This document shows, one piece after another, positions 17,873-28,434 of a stretch of DNA of 64,000 bases. How positions within the stretch are numbered: the first letter of the stretch is position 1; each line of letters starts with the position of its first letter. Below the pieces are notes generated by a model that saw only the letters and a list, made by a program, of their open reading frames with translations, did no database searches and was not told the origin of the DNA. Position numbers and translations under genes: made by a program. The DNA is from Hyphomicrobiaceae bacterium (GTDB taxonomy: Bacteria; Pseudomonadota; Alphaproteobacteria; Rhizobiales; Hyphomicrobiaceae). The stretch is from NCBI GenBank assembly GCA_020442165.1, contig JAGRKV010000051.1:1-64000 (forward strand), in the 5' to 3' direction.

Positions 17873-19087
17873 CTACTGCCGCTGCCCGCCGGCCGGGGTG
17901 GTGCCGGGCGTGTCGGGGGCGTGGGATGCGGTGGCGATGGTGCCTTCCTTGGGCGTGACCGGCGTGCCCGGCCGAGCGCGCATCAGGCCTGAGATGATGA
18001 CCACATCGGATTTGTCGAGTCCTGAGCGGACCACGCGAAGGCCATCGAAGAGCGGGCCGAGCGTTACAGGCTTGGGCGTGACGATCGATTTGCCGTCCTT
18101 GTTCACAACCGTCATCACCAGCTTGTTGACCTGTTCCGATGCGATTGCGGTATCGGGCACGAGCAGCGCCTCGGCAGGTTCGCCCAGTTGCATCTTGATG
18201 CGACCGAACATGCCTGGTGTCAGCGTGCCATTGGGATTTGGAAACTCCGCGCGGAAGCGGATGACTCCGTTGGTGGGGCTGATGGTGTTGTCCACGAAAT
18301 CGAGCCGCCCGGCATGCCGATAGGTTTCGTCTCCGATGAGCTTGAGCTTGACGGGAACGTCGAGGTCACTGATCGCGTGTTCGCCGTGCAGGCGAACAAA
18401 CTGCAAATAGGACGTCTCATCCAGCGTGAATTCGAAGCGGATAGGGTCGACGGATTGGATGGTGGCCAGCAATGTTGTCGACGAGCCGTTGCCGCCCGTC
18501 ACGAGATTTCCGATCGAAACCCTGCGATCGCCGATACGACCGGCAACGGGAGCCTTCAGCTGGGTATACTGCAAGTCAAGTTCGGCCTGCTGCACGACTG
18601 CTTCCTGGGCAGACAGCGATGCCATGGCCACGCGCTCCGCTTGAATGCGCTGGTCGTATGTCTGTTCGCTAATGTCGGTTCCACGCTTCAGGCGCTCGCC
18701 TCGTTCAAGGTTGCTTTGCGCGAAAGCCAGATTGGCGCGCGCCTGTTCGAACTGAGCCTTGGCCTGGGCGAGTGTCGTTTCGAAGGGGCGCGGGTCGATC
18801 GAGAACAGCAGGTCGCCCTTTTCGATCATTTGGCCATCGCGAAATGCAACCTTGTCCAGATAGCCGGATACACGAGCGCGGATTTCCACCGCATCGACGG
18901 CGACGAAGCGCCCCACGAATTCCCTATCCTCGGTAACAACCTTGCTCAACGGCTTGGCGACGGTGACTTGCGGAGGTGGGGGCGGAGCTTGTCCACCCGT
19001 TTGCGTTTGTGAGGGCTGGCCGCAAGCGGCGAGCAGAAGCGGCACCAGCACGACCGTTCGACGTACACGCCGGATTTGTTTGTTCAT
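17873..19087 (-). CDS. RND periplasmic adaptor lipoprotein (MFP/AcrA family)
   Basis: The product has 404 residues from ATG 19087. An upstream GTG at 19132 is possible, but 19087 gives a proper lipoprotein signal, L-L-L-A-A-C with Cys22. The half-lipoyl motif V-R-A-R-V-S-G-Y-L-type region (I-R-A-R-V-S-G-Y-L-D-K-V-A-F) and second lipoyl half (L-K-A-P-V-A-G-R-I-G-D) flank a coiled-coil hairpin rich in Q-A-x-A-x-L. The adaptor links the permease to an outer-membrane channel. A Gly/Pro-rich linker follows the Cys, and the C-terminus is Pro/Thr-rich. It is transcribed with the permease and away from the TetR gene. Confidence 0.92.
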   Translation of the reverse strand: MNKQIRRVRRTVVLVPLLLAACGQPSQTQTGGQAPPPPPQVTVAKPLSKVVTEDREFVGRFVAVDAVEIRARVSGYLDKVAFRDGQMIEKGDLLFSIDPRPFETTLAQAKAQFEQARANLAFAQSNLERGERLKRGTDISEQTYDQRIQAERVAMASLSAQEAVVQQAELDLQYTQLKAPVAGRIGDRRVSIGNLVTGGNGSSTTLLATIQSVDPIRFEFTLDETSYLQFVRLHGEHAISDLDVPVKLKLIGDETYRHAGRLDFVDNTISPTNGVIRFRAEFPNPNGTLTPGMFGRIKMQLGEPAEALLVPDTAIASEQVNKLVMTVVNKDGKSIVTPKPVTLGPLFDGLRVVRSGLDKSDVVIISGLMRARPGTPVTPKEGTIATASHAPDTPGTTPAGGQRQ

Positions 19088-19372
19088 GGGGCCAATTCGT
19101 TTCATCTCGGTACTCAAGTTTGTTCGTGTCACAACGCTGCTTGAGCGGTACCAAGACGGCTCATGCGGTTCGTTTGATCGATTGGTGGTTATTTGGGGCC
19201 GTTACTCATGTTTCTGCCGTGCCAGTTCACGACGGTTGGGATCGATACGCCCCTGGTCCAATGCCCTCATTGAGTACCGCGTGAGATCGAGCAGGCGCTC
19301 TGGCAGAATGCCCAGTGCACCTGTTAACGGCTCATCGCCAATCTGCTCACCATCGGCGCCAATCAGCACTGG

Positions 19373-19411
19373 TACTGATCGGTAACATCTGCTATACTGA
19401 TCGGTAACATC
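19373..19411 (+). promoter_or_regulatory. tandem operator, probable TetR-family binding site overlapping a promoter
   Basis: The 17-mer tactgatcggtaacatc occurs twice, at 19373-19389 and 19395-19411, with a 22-bp period (two helical turns). Each copy has internal dyad symmetry around GATC (TACTGATCGGTA; reverse complement TACCGATCAGTA, 10 of 12 matching). The -10-like TATACT at 19393-19398 overlaps the second copy. It lies 14 bases before the tetR start and upstream of the divergent efflux genes, so it probably controls both. Confidence 0.7.
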
Positions 19412-19425
19412 ATCGTCAACCCGGC

Positions 19426-20028
19426 ATGAACGAAAAATCGATTTCCAGATCTGCAAAAAGCGCAGTGCCGCCCCGCAAGCGGATAATGTCGGCGGCGCGG
19501 GACTTGTTCTATCGGCTTGGCATTCGTGCCGTCGGGGTCGATGCGATCGCCGAGGCCGCCGCCACCAACAAGATGACGCTCTACAGGCACTTCGGATCAA
19601 AGGACGTATTGATCGAAGCCTATGTCCAGGAGCTTGCCGACGAGGCCGATGCGCGCTGGGAGGCGATCATTGCAGCGCATCCTGATGACGCGCGGGCTCA
19701 GGTCAAGGCTTGGCTCGATCATGTCGAGCAAGTGGTGAATTGTTCGGGCGAGCGTGGTTGTGCGTTGGCCAATGCCGCCGTGGATCTTCGTGGGCCCGAT
19801 CATCCCGCGGTCCACATCGTGGACGCCTACAAGATGCGCAAGCGTGCACGGCTGATCGATCTGTTCGCGCGAGCGGGCTACGAAAATCCCGAGGTCCTGG
19901 CTGACGAGGTGTTCCTCCTTTTCGAGGGCGCTCGCCTCAGCCTGCAATGTTACGGCGGTCCTGAAGGGCCTGGTGCGCGGCTGATGATGATGCTGCGGCG
20001 GCTGCTGTCTGACCCAAGCCGGCCGTGA
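19426..20028 (+). CDS. TetR/AcrR-family transcriptional regulator
   Basis: The product has 200 residues. The N-terminal TetR HTH spans about 17-63, with R-I-M-S-A-A-R-D-L-F-Y-R-L-G-I-R-A-V-G-V-D-A-I-A-type text and the recognition helix ending L-Y-R-H-F-G-S-K. A helical ligand-binding domain follows, with C-S-G-E-R-G-C-A-L (cysteines about 107 and 112). The gene is divergent from the RND pump and preceded by a tandem dyad (19373-19411), so it is most likely the local repressor of the pump and of itself, an inference from arrangement. Confidence 0.88.
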   Translation: MNEKSISRSAKSAVPPRKRIMSAARDLFYRLGIRAVGVDAIAEAAATNKMTLYRHFGSKDVLIEAYVQELADEADARWEAIIAAHPDDARAQVKAWLDHVEQVVNCSGERGCALANAAVDLRGPDHPAVHIVDAYKMRKRARLIDLFARAGYENPEVLADEVFLLFEGARLSLQCYGGPEGPGARLMMMLRRLLSDPSRP

Positions 20029-20619
20029 TTACGGTGCGGCATCTCCCAGGTCATCTCCGGGTAGGATAAAGCTGCCCGCAATAGCAAGGTGACGGCAGCT
20101 CAACCCGCGCCTGCTGGCATCACGATTGCAGGTGCGGGCGTATCTGCATCTTCGCAGTTCCTCAAGCCTCGTTTTTAAGATGCTTTTCATCCCGTGGCCT
20201 TGGCGGCGCAGTGTCAACTGCTGGTGCTGGCGGCAGCGGGTAATGACACTTCACATCGATGCAGAATTCTTCGTGTACCCTCTGCGAGGCGTCGTCGGAA
20301 TGATCCATGTCAGAAAATAGTTGTGCGCCTTCTTTTGCGCGCGTCTGCTTAGGTGATGAGCAATTTGGTTGTTTCATATGGCCTTGCGGCGCTGGCTTTC
20401 GTTGTGTTGCTGCCATGTTGGCAGGTGATAGCTGCACGAAAGCTGATGTAGCGCTGACGCAAGCACACCTTGTTGCGCATTGCCTATGTACCTAGCGGCG
20501 CGCCGCAGCAAAGCTTCTTGCGCTCGGAGAAGAAGGGGTGCCACTATGCGTTGATGGATGGACGACACCGCCAAAGCGCATTTCAGAAATCAAACGTCCG
20601 GTGAACCCTCTCATCAATC
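20029..20619. other. gene-free stretch upstream of the hydrogenase operon
   Basis: I see no credible gene in these 590 bases; the small frames have no recognisable content or ribosome sites. The hydrogenase promoter should be here. I looked for an FNR-type TTGAT-N4-ATCAA box by eye and did not find a good one. Confidence 0.4.
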
Positions 20620-21744
20620 GTGTGCATGATGTCTCAATCGCACCGATCCACGCGTGTCATTGCCGCCGCCGGTCTCGACGAAATCATCTCGTCGCTGGCG
20701 CGTGAGGGCTACCGGGTCATCGGCCCTCGCCTTCGCGACGATGCAATCATCTATGATGAAATAAATTCTGCTGCGGACCTGCCGCGCGGCGTTCTCGATG
20801 AACAGTCGGGGGGGCGCTACCGGACTTATCGCGAGGGTGAAGCCTATTTCGGCTATGTCGTCGGCCCATCGTCATGGAAGCGATATCTGCATCCGCCGCG
20901 GCAAGTGTTGTGGCGAGCGGATGACGGCGAGGGTGGCGTTTCCATCAGGGCCGAACCAATCGCCGGGGAACGCTATGCCTTTCTGGGCGTGCGATCCTGC
21001 GAACTTGCCGCAATCGCTACACAAGATCGCGTGTTGATGGCGGGTGCTTATGGGGATCCGCATTATGCCGCGCGCCGCAACGGTGCGTTCATTGTTGCGG
21101 TAAACTGCGGCCGGGCGGCGGAGACGTGTTTTTGCACCTCGATGGGAACCGGACCCAGGGCACACGGCGGCTATGATCTGGCGTTGACGGAAATCGTCAC
21201 GGGCGAGAATGCAGCGTTCCTGGTCGAGGCTGGCAGCGAGCGAGGCCAGTCGCTCATCGAGGGGCTCTCATCGCGTGAAGCCAATGACGGCGACGTTGAA
21301 GCTGCCGTGCAAGTGGCGGCGAGGGCGGCTTCGCAAATCAAGCGAGAGATTGATCGCGAAGGTCTCAGCGAATTGGTCAAGGCGAAGCACGATCATCCGC
21401 GATGGGACGACGTGGCGGCGCGCTGTCTTAACTGCGCGAACTGCACGATGGTCTGCCCGACCTGCTTTTGCACGACCGTCGAGGATGTCAGTGAGCTCCA
21501 AAGCGCGGCAACGGCACGGGTTCAGCGCTGGGAATCGTGCTTCACGACTGACTTCTCCTATATCCATGGAGGGGCGGTGCGGTCTTCGCCAGTATCGCGT
21601 TACCGGCAATGGCTGACGCACAAGCTTGGCACATGGCACGATCAGTTTGGACAGTCGGGGTGCACGGGATGCGGGCGGTGCATAACGTGGTGCCCCGTCG
21701 GCATCGACATAACAGAAGAGGCCGCGGCGCTTCGCGGCGGATGA
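20620..21744 (+). CDS. hydB: group 3b [NiFe] hydrogenase (sulfhydrogenase) beta subunit, 4Fe-4S protein
   Basis: The product has 374 residues from GTG 20620; ATGs at 20626 and 20629 are equally possible. Two C-terminal ferredoxin-like clusters are visible, [12 protein letters not shown] and [12 protein letters not shown], the usual end of HydB/AsrA-type proteins. More cysteines in C-F-C-T-S-M-G and C-P-T-C-F-C-T fit the extra cluster ligands of this family. It carries electrons between the hydrogenase dimer and the flavin subunit. The gene order B, cNMP protein, G, D, A follows the HydBGDA pattern of cytoplasmic NADP-linked bidirectional hydrogenases with one insertion. Confidence 0.88.
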   Translation: MCMMSQSHRSTRVIAAAGLDEIISSLAREGYRVIGPRLRDDAIIYDEINSAADLPRGVLDEQSGGRYRTYREGEAYFGYVVGPSSWKRYLHPPRQVLWRADDGEGGVSIRAEPIAGERYAFLGVRSCELAAIATQDRVLMAGAYGDPHYAARRNGAFIVAVNCGRAAETCFCTSMGTGPRAHGGYDLALTEIVTGENAAFLVEAGSERGQSLIEGLSSREANDGDVEAAVQVAARAASQIKREIDREGLSELVKAKHDHPRWDDVAARCLNCANCTMVCPTCFCTTVEDVSELQSAATARVQRWESCFTTDFSYIHGGAVRSSPVSRYRQWLTHKLGTWHDQFGQSGCTGCGRCITWCPVGIDITEEAAALRGG

Positions 21745-21768
21745 TGCCACGTCCATAAGGAGGCTCGC

Positions 21769-22242
21769 GTGGAGACCAAAGGGCTTGGAGAGATCATCGG
21801 AAGACACAACCTGTTCGCAGGGTTGCGACAGGACTTCCTTGATCTCGTAACCGGCTGCGCGAAGAATGTTCGCTTCAAGCCGGGTGAGTATTTGTGCCAG
21901 GAAGGCAATCCCGCCAACGAGACGTTTCTCGTGCGGACCGGAAAAGTGGCACTAGAAATTGCGCAGTCGGGCGTCGGGCGCATGACCTACCAGACAGCCG
22001 GTCCTGATGAAGTCATCGGCCTGTCGTGGATCGTGCCGCCATATCGGTGGACCTATGATGCCCGTGCGGTCGAGGAGACCCGCGCCATTTCCATCGATGC
22101 GGAATGTCTGCGCAACAAGTGCGAAGCGGATTGCGCGCTTGGGTATGAAGTGATGAAGCGTTTCATGCCTATCATCGTCGAGCGGCTTCACTCCACACGG
22201 CTACAACTGCTGGATGTCTATGGCACTCGAAAGTCAACTTGA
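21769..22242 (+). CDS. cyclic-nucleotide-binding-domain protein without a DNA-binding domain
   Basis: The product has 157 residues from GTG 21769, with an excellent AAGGAGG ribosome site. It is a single Crp/Fnr-type cNMP beta-roll: [16 protein letters not shown] at about 38-53, then [10 protein letters not shown] at the phosphate-binding-cassette position, then the long C-helix. There is no helix-turn-helix, so it is unlikely to act as a classical Crp-like activator. It sits between hydrogenase subunit genes and overlaps the start of hydG by 29 bases. It may tune hydrogenase activity or assembly. The cassette departs from the canonical R-x-A cAMP motif, so the ligand is uncertain. Confidence 0.8.
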   Translation: METKGLGEIIGRHNLFAGLRQDFLDLVTGCAKNVRFKPGEYLCQEGNPANETFLVRTGKVALEIAQSGVGRMTYQTAGPDEVIGLSWIVPPYRWTYDARAVEETRAISIDAECLRNKCEADCALGYEVMKRFMPIIVERLHSTRLQLLDVYGTRKST

Positions 22243-23068
22243 GGACCGTGTCCTGGACCCAATGGTCCCGTCGATCGCTCGCGTGACGGCGCGGCGCGAA
22301 GAGACTGCGGACGTCGTCACGCTTGAAATGGAGGCAGAGGGCTGGGTTGGATTCGAGCCGGGGCAGTTCAACATGCTCAGCGTGTTTGGAGTTGGCGAAG
22401 TCCCCATCAGCATGTCGGGCGATCCAAGCGATGCCAGCAAGATTATTCATACGGTTCGCGCCGTGGGAGCGGTGTCCCGTGCTCTTGCGCGATTGACCCC
22501 AGGGGCGGTGCTGGGGCTCCGCGGCCCGTATGGAACGGGATGGCCGGTTGGTCTGGCTGAGGGGCGTGATGTCATCGTTGCGGCAGGCGGGCTTGGTCTC
22601 GCGCCGGTGCGGCCCATCATCTACCAGCTCATGGCCGAGCGCCATCGCTTCGGCAAGGTAACGCTGCTTTATGGCACGCGCGGGCCGGGCGACATCCTTT
22701 TCCGGGAGGAGCTTGCCGAGTGGCGTTCTCGGCTCGATGTGGGCGTCGAGGTAACGGTCGATCATGCCGATCATACGTGGCACGGCCACGTCGGCGTCGT
22801 CACGCGACTGCTGCGAAGTGCTGACTTCGATCCTGAGAAAGTCACAGCATTCGTGTGCGGCCCTGAAATCATGATGCGGTTCATGGCCAACGAACTTGGC
22901 GATGCCGGCTGCCCTGCCCAGGACATCTACCTATCGATGGAACGCAACATGAAATGCGCCATCGGCTTGTGCGGTCACTGCCAGCTTGGACCGGCGTTCG
23001 TCTGCAAGGACGGCCCCGTTTTCGATTGGCCCTATCTCAAGCCGCTGATGGCAGTGAAGGAGCTTTAG
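22214..23068 (+). CDS. hydG: group 3b [NiFe] hydrogenase gamma subunit, FAD/NAD(P)-binding
   Basis: The product has 284 residues from ATG 22214; ATG 22220 is also possible. A ferredoxin-NADP-reductase type module has the FAD region F-E-P-G-Q-F-N-M-L (about 50-58) and the pyridine nucleotide region [13 protein letters not shown] (about 122-134). The C-terminal [2Fe-2S] ligands are [12 protein letters not shown] and a later Cys in F-V-C-K-D-G-P-V-F, as in dihydroorotate dehydrogenase electron-transfer subunits. It passes electrons from H2 to NAD(P) or back. The next gene starts two bases after its stop. Confidence 0.9.
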   Translation: MSMALESQLEDRVLDPMVPSIARVTARREETADVVTLEMEAEGWVGFEPGQFNMLSVFGVGEVPISMSGDPSDASKIIHTVRAVGAVSRALARLTPGAVLGLRGPYGTGWPVGLAEGRDVIVAAGGLGLAPVRPIIYQLMAERHRFGKVTLLYGTRGPGDILFREELAEWRSRLDVGVEVTVDHADHTWHGHVGVVTRLLRSADFDPEKVTAFVCGPEIMMRFMANELGDAGCPAQDIYLSMERNMKCAIGLCGHCQLGPAFVCKDGPVFDWPYLKPLMAVKEL

Positions 23069-23070
23069 GC

Positions 23071-23836
23071 ATGGCCGGGAAGAAGCCGAGAGTGGGTGTC
23101 TTCAAGTTTTCGTCGTGCGATGGCTGCCAACTATCGCTGCTGGATTGCGAAGACGAACTGCTGGCGGTCGCGGGTGCCATTGATATCGCATATTTTCCTG
23201 AGGCCACGCGCGCCGATGATGTGGGGCACTACGATCTGGCACTTGTCGAGGGCTCGGTGACGACACCGCATGAGGCGAAGGCGATCCAGTCGATCAGGGA
23301 GCGCGCGACATCTCTCATCACCATTGGCGCCTGCGCGACCTCGGGCGGGATCCAGGCGCTCAAGAATATGGCTGACGTCAAGGCCTATACGGCGATCGTC
23401 TATGCAAGACCTGAGTTCATCGTCACACTGGATACGGCAACGCCAATTTCGGATCATGTGAAGGTTGATTTCGAGTTGCGCGGCTGCCCGATCTCAAAGC
23501 ATCAGTTGATCGAGTTGATTTCGGCTTATGTTGCGGGACGCAAGCCGCAAACGCCGCCGCATTCGACCTGCATCGAATGCAAACTTGCCGGGCATGTCTG
23601 CGTGATGGTTTCAAAAGGTGTTGCTTGCCTCGGGCCGGTAACGCATGCCGGGTGCGGTGCGCTTTGCCCTGGCTACAACCGCGGCTGCTATGGCTGTTTC
23701 GGGCCGAAGGAGACGCCCAACACGGCATCGCTTTCTGGACAGCTGTCGGAAAATGGCGCCAGCGCAGGCACGATCCATCGCCTGTTCTCGACATTCAACG
23801 TCAACGCGCCGGCTTTCAGGGCGGAGGCCAAGGCTC

Positions 23837-23847
<11 letters not shown>
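23071..23847 (+). CDS. hydD: group 3b [NiFe] hydrogenase small (delta) subunit
   Basis: The product has 258 residues from ATG 23071, 2 bases after hydG. It carries Fe-S cluster ligands: S-S-C-D-G-C-Q-L (C16 and C19), G-A-C-A-T-S-G-G, and the region [11 protein letters not shown] with [15 protein letters not shown] and C-Y-G-C-F-G-P. These bind the electron relay next to the NiFe site. There is no twin-arginine signal, consistent with a cytoplasmic enzyme. Its last codons overlap the large-subunit start by 11 bases. Confidence 0.92.
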
Positions 23848-25129
<1,282 letters not shown>

Positions 25130-25132
25130 TCC

Positions 25133-25612
25133 ATGGCGCTCACGAGGCCTCTGGTCATCGGGATCGGCAATCCGCTGGCGGGGGACGATGCTGCCGGCCG
25201 CCTCGTTGCGCGCCAACTTGCCGCTCGCACAGTCGAGTTCGATGTTGCCGAAGCGGATGGTGAGGCTACCCGTCTCATGTCGCTTCTTGGCGGCCGCAAG
25301 CGGGTGGTCATCGTTGACGCCTGCCGGTCGGGGGCGCCTGTGGGAACCGTGCTCAAGTTCGAGGCTCATGAGCGGCCGTTGCCGGTGGATTTGAGCACGC
25401 TTTCGAGCCACGGGGTTGGGCTGGCGGAAGCAATCGAGTTCGCCCGCATGCTTGGCGGACTGCCGCAACATTGCACCGTCTATGCTATAGAAGGTGCGTG
25501 TTTCGATCTGGGGCAGATGGTCTCGCAGCCGGTGCTCGCAAGCGTCGATAGCCTGGCGGCGCTGTTGCGCGAGGAGTTCGTCGTGGGGCTTACTCCAGAT
25601 GCAGCATGTTGA
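25133..25612 (+). CDS. hydrogenase maturation endopeptidase (HyaD/HycI family)
   Basis: The product has 159 residues and starts three bases after the large-subunit stop. It has G-I-G-N-P-L-A-G-D-D-A-A-G (10-22, nickel-sensing acid), V-D-A-C-R-S-G (second acid) and S-S-H-G-V-G-L (the His), all three expected nickel-recognition elements. The enzyme removes the C-terminal peptide of the large subunit once nickel is loaded. Position and pairing make it specific for hydA. Confidence 0.9.
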   Translation: MALTRPLVIGIGNPLAGDDAAGRLVARQLAARTVEFDVAEADGEATRLMSLLGGRKRVVIVDACRSGAPVGTVLKFEAHERPLPVDLSTLSSHGVGLAEAIEFARMLGGLPQHCTVYAIEGACFDLGQMVSQPVLASVDSLAALLREEFVVGLTPDAAC

Positions 25613-25917
25613 AGCGTATCATGCCGACATGAGTAGAACGCCAGTGGCGGTGTGCAGCCCTCCAAGCGCAGATGCTGCCCACAAATAGCGCCGTAATGCC
25701 GCTGCGAGCGCTATGCCTGTTGCATGGCGTGTGGCTGTCGATGCTGCGTTCAAGGACACCGAAGGCAATCTGTGCGGCATGCTCCAACCCCTTGGGGGGG
25801 GAGTGCCAAGCGACGTGACGCTGATGGAGTGCGTCATCAATTTGTCCTGAATTGTGCGCCCACTTGTCTCGATAGCTATCAAATCGGCAGTCCGGTTGCC
25901 GTCTTTAAGGAGCTGCG
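25613..25917. other. gene-free gap after the hydrogenase operon
   Basis: No gene is credible in these 305 bases. A ggaggagc-like purine stretch (aaggagctgcg, 25909-25919) next to the following ATG is a good ribosome site. A G run (ggggggg, about 25794-25800) is present. I see no strong terminator. Confidence 0.4.
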
Positions 25918-26187
25918 ATGGCAAAGGTCGCGTTCACCCAGAACATCCAGCGGCATGTGGATTGTCCGCCAGCCGAGGCCCATGGGCGAACGGTACGCGA
26001 AGTTCTGGACAAGGTCTTTGCTGACAACCCGAGAGCACGCTCATACGTACTCGACGATCAGCAGGCGCTGCGGCGGCATATGCTGATATTCGTTGACGGC
26101 GAGATTATCCGGGATCGAGCAGGGTTGAGCGATCCTGTCTCAGAGAACAGCTCAATCTATGTTTTTCAGGCGTTGTCAGGTGGCTGA
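25918..26187 (+). CDS. MoaD/ThiS-like ubiquitin-fold protein ending in Gly-Gly
   Basis: The product has 89 residues with the beta-grasp pattern of sulfur-carrier proteins. The conserved central part is V-D-G-E-I-I-R-D, followed by V-S-E-N-S-S-I-Y-V-F-Q-A-L-S-G-G. The terminal Gly-Gly is what an E1-like enzyme would adenylate and thiolate in MoaD and ThiS. No moeB/thiF-type E1, moaE or thiG lies in the window, so the partner is elsewhere or the protein has another role. The Asp-box protein begins 37 bases downstream; I recall this pairing from other genomes, with unknown function. Confidence 0.8.
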   Translation: MAKVAFTQNIQRHVDCPPAEAHGRTVREVLDKVFADNPRARSYVLDDQQALRRHMLIFVDGEIIRDRAGLSDPVSENSSIYVFQALSGG

Positions 26188-26224
26188 TATCGCCGCCTTT
26201 CGTGCATCCTGCGAGGAGTTGAAA

Positions 26225-27328
26225 ATGAGTGATCGCATTCGTGTCGCCACACGGAAGGGCCTCTTTACGGTCGTGCGCGAGAAAGGCGCATGGAGGATAT
26301 CAAAGGCGGAGTTTCTCGGCGACAATGTTTCGCTGACATTGACCGATCCGCGCGACGGCTGCTGCTATGCGGCGCTCGATCATGGGCACTTCGGCGTGAA
26401 GTTGCACCGGTCGAAGGGTGATGGCTGGGAGGAACTCGCTGCACCAAGCTACCCGGAAAAGCCGGAAGGAATTGAAGAGCTTGATATGTGGGGCCGGCCG
26501 ATACCCTGGTCGACCGTTCGGATATGGGCGCTCGAAGCCGGCGGTGCCGACGAGCCTGGTGTGCTGTGGTGCGGTACGCTGCCGGGAGGTCTTTTCAAGT
26601 CGAGCGATCATGGCCAGTCATGGCAGATGATGCGGTCGCTATGGGATCATCCGTTGAGGCCGAAGTGGATGGGTGGTGGCGCGGACCTGCCGGGCATTCA
26701 TTCGATTTGCGTCGATCCGCGCAATTCGCAACACGTCTGCATCGCGGTCTCGACGGGCGGTCTGTGGCATACGAGCGATGGTGGCGAGACATGGGAACAG
26801 CGGGGAGAGGGCATGCGCGCCGATCATGTGCCGCCCGAGTTGACGCACGCGCCGATTGCTCAGGACGTACATAGGTTGGCGCAGTGCCCGGCGGCGCCGG
26901 AAAGGATGTGGATCCAGCATCACAACGGGATCTTTGTTTCTTCCGATGCGGGGCGGAATTTCAAAGAGATCAGCGATGTGGCCCGACCCTCGGCGTTCGG
27001 CTTCGGTGTCGTGGTGCATCCCAAGAATCCCGACCTCGCCTGGTTCGTGCCCGAGATCAAGGACGAGCAGCGCATCCCGGTCGGCGGGCGGCTCGCTGTT
27101 TCGCGAACGCGCGATGGTGGCCGCAGTTTCGAAGTTCTCACCAATGGATTGCCGCAGGAGCACGCCTACGATGTCGTCTACCGGCACGCATTGACGCTCG
27201 ACACATCAGGAGACCGGCTTGCATTCGGTTCCACAACCGGCAGCCTCTATGTGAGCGAGGATCAGGGCGAAAGCTGGCACTGCATCACGCAGACCCTGCC
27301 GCCCGTCTATGCGGTTGCCTTCAGCTGA
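26225..27328 (+). CDS. BNR/Asp-box repeat beta-propeller protein (sialidase-like fold)
   Basis: The product has 367 residues from ATG 26225, with GAGGAG about ten bases before it. At least five Asp boxes (S-x-D-x-G-x-x-W/F) are visible: S-S-D-H-G-Q-S-W, T-S-D-G-G-E-T-W, S-S-D-A-G-R-N-F, T-R-D-G-G-R-S-F and S-E-D-Q-G-E-S-W. They mark a sialidase-type propeller. There is no signal peptide, and I see none of the catalytic Arg triad pattern of true sialidases, so enzymatic sialidase activity is unlikely. It is co-directional with the MoaD-like gene and probably works with it. Function unknown. Confidence 0.75.
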   Translation: MSDRIRVATRKGLFTVVREKGAWRISKAEFLGDNVSLTLTDPRDGCCYAALDHGHFGVKLHRSKGDGWEELAAPSYPEKPEGIEELDMWGRPIPWSTVRIWALEAGGADEPGVLWCGTLPGGLFKSSDHGQSWQMMRSLWDHPLRPKWMGGGADLPGIHSICVDPRNSQHVCIAVSTGGLWHTSDGGETWEQRGEGMRADHVPPELTHAPIAQDVHRLAQCPAAPERMWIQHHNGIFVSSDAGRNFKEISDVARPSAFGFGVVVHPKNPDLAWFVPEIKDEQRIPVGGRLAVSRTRDGGRSFEVLTNGLPQEHAYDVVYRHALTLDTSGDRLAFGSTTGSLYVSEDQGESWHCITQTLPPVYAVAFS

Positions 27329-27450
27329 GGCTGCGGCCGGTCCTACGTCCATCTCCCTTCGACTCACATCTGATGCGCGAGTGGAGATAGCCGGGCGTGC
27401 CATGGTGGGGTTATCGTCGCGCGTGGTGACGCGAGCGGCGGAGGACGTAC

Positions 27451-28434
27451 ATGAAGGCCATGGTGCTGACGGCGCAACGGCGGCCATTGGTCCTTCGGGA
27501 GCTGCCGACGCCTTCGCCGGGGCCAGGGCAAGTTCTGGTCGAGGTCTCGGCCTGTGCGGTTTGCCGGACCGATCTGCACGTCGTCGAAGGGGATCTGCCT
27601 TCGCCCAAACTGCCGCTTATCCCCGGGCATGAAATCGTCGGGCGGGTGATGGCGCTTGGCGATGGTGTCGAGCACCTCCGGAAAGGAGCACGTATCGGTA
27701 TCCCCTGGCTCGGTCACACTTGCGGGTGCTGCCCGTTTTGTGCGAGCGGGCGGGAAAACCTGTGCGATGCACCCGGGTTCACCGGGTATCAGATCGACGG
27801 GGGCTTTGCGACACACACGGTTGCGGATGCGGGGTACTGTTTTCCAATTCCCGAGACCTACGACGACGTACACGCCGCGCCGCTGCTGTGTGCTGGACTC
27901 ATCGGCTACCGGTCTTTGAGGATCGCTGGTTCGGCAGAGCGGCTGGGCATCTATGGGTTCGGGGCAGCGGCTCACATCGTGGCGCAGATCGCGCGAGCCG
28001 AAGGGCGGCGGATCTTTGCGTTCACGCGCGCGGGCGACAGAGCGGCGCAGGATTTCGCGTCTAGTCTGGGGGCCGAATGGGTTGGAGGATCGGACGAGCA
28101 ACCACCAAAGCTGCTCGATGCCGCAATCATTTTTGCGCCGGTGGGTTCGCTGGTGCCAGCAGCCCTTCGCGCCACTCAGAAGGGCGGAACCGTCGTCCTG
28201 GGCGGCATCCATATGAGCGCCATTCCCCAGATGCCTTACGAGGTCTTGTGGGGCGAGCGCGTTGTGCGCTCGGTGGCAAATCTGACCCGCGAGGACGGCA
28301 GGCAGTTCATGTCGCTGGCTGAACGGCTTCCGATCGAGACAACCGTAGAACTGTTCCCGCTGCATGCGGCCAATGTTGCGCTTGATCGTTTGCGCGCCGG
28401 CCAATTGACAGGTGCCGCGGTGCTCATTCCCTAG
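27451..28434 (+). CDS. zinc-dependent alcohol dehydrogenase (MDR family, AdhA-like)
   Basis: The product has 327 residues. Catalytic zinc ligands: C-A-V-C-R-T-D-L-H (about Cys37) and P-G-H-E-I-V-G (His and Glu about 59-60). Structural zinc cysteines: C-G-C-C-P-F-C-A-S-G-R-E-N-L-C (about 91-105). A dinucleotide motif I-Y-G-F-G-A-A-A-H follows in the Rossmann domain. This matches the short AdhA group of medium-chain dehydrogenases that oxidise simple alcohols or reduce aldehydes with NAD(H). It is the last gene of the run that begins with the MoaD-like protein, separated from the propeller gene by 122 bases. Confidence 0.88.
   Translation: MKAMVLTAQRRPLVLRELPTPSPGPGQVLVEVSACAVCRTDLHVVEGDLPSPKLPLIPGHEIVGRVMALGDGVEHLRKGARIGIPWLGHTCGCCPFCASGRENLCDAPGFTGYQIDGGFATHTVADAGYCFPIPETYDDVHAAPLLCAGLIGYRSLRIAGSAERLGIYGFGAAAHIVAQIARAEGRRIFAFTRAGDRAAQDFASSLGAEWVGGSDEQPPKLLDAAIIFAPVGSLVPAALRATQKGGTVVLGGIHMSAIPQMPYEVLWGERVVRSVANLTREDGRQFMSLAERLPIETTVELFPLHAANVALDRLRAGQLTGAAVLIP

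Noticed and set aside
26225..27328. True sialidase
   Set aside because: Asp boxes are present, but the catalytic arginine triad pattern, the F/Y-R-I-P motif and a signal peptide are not seen.
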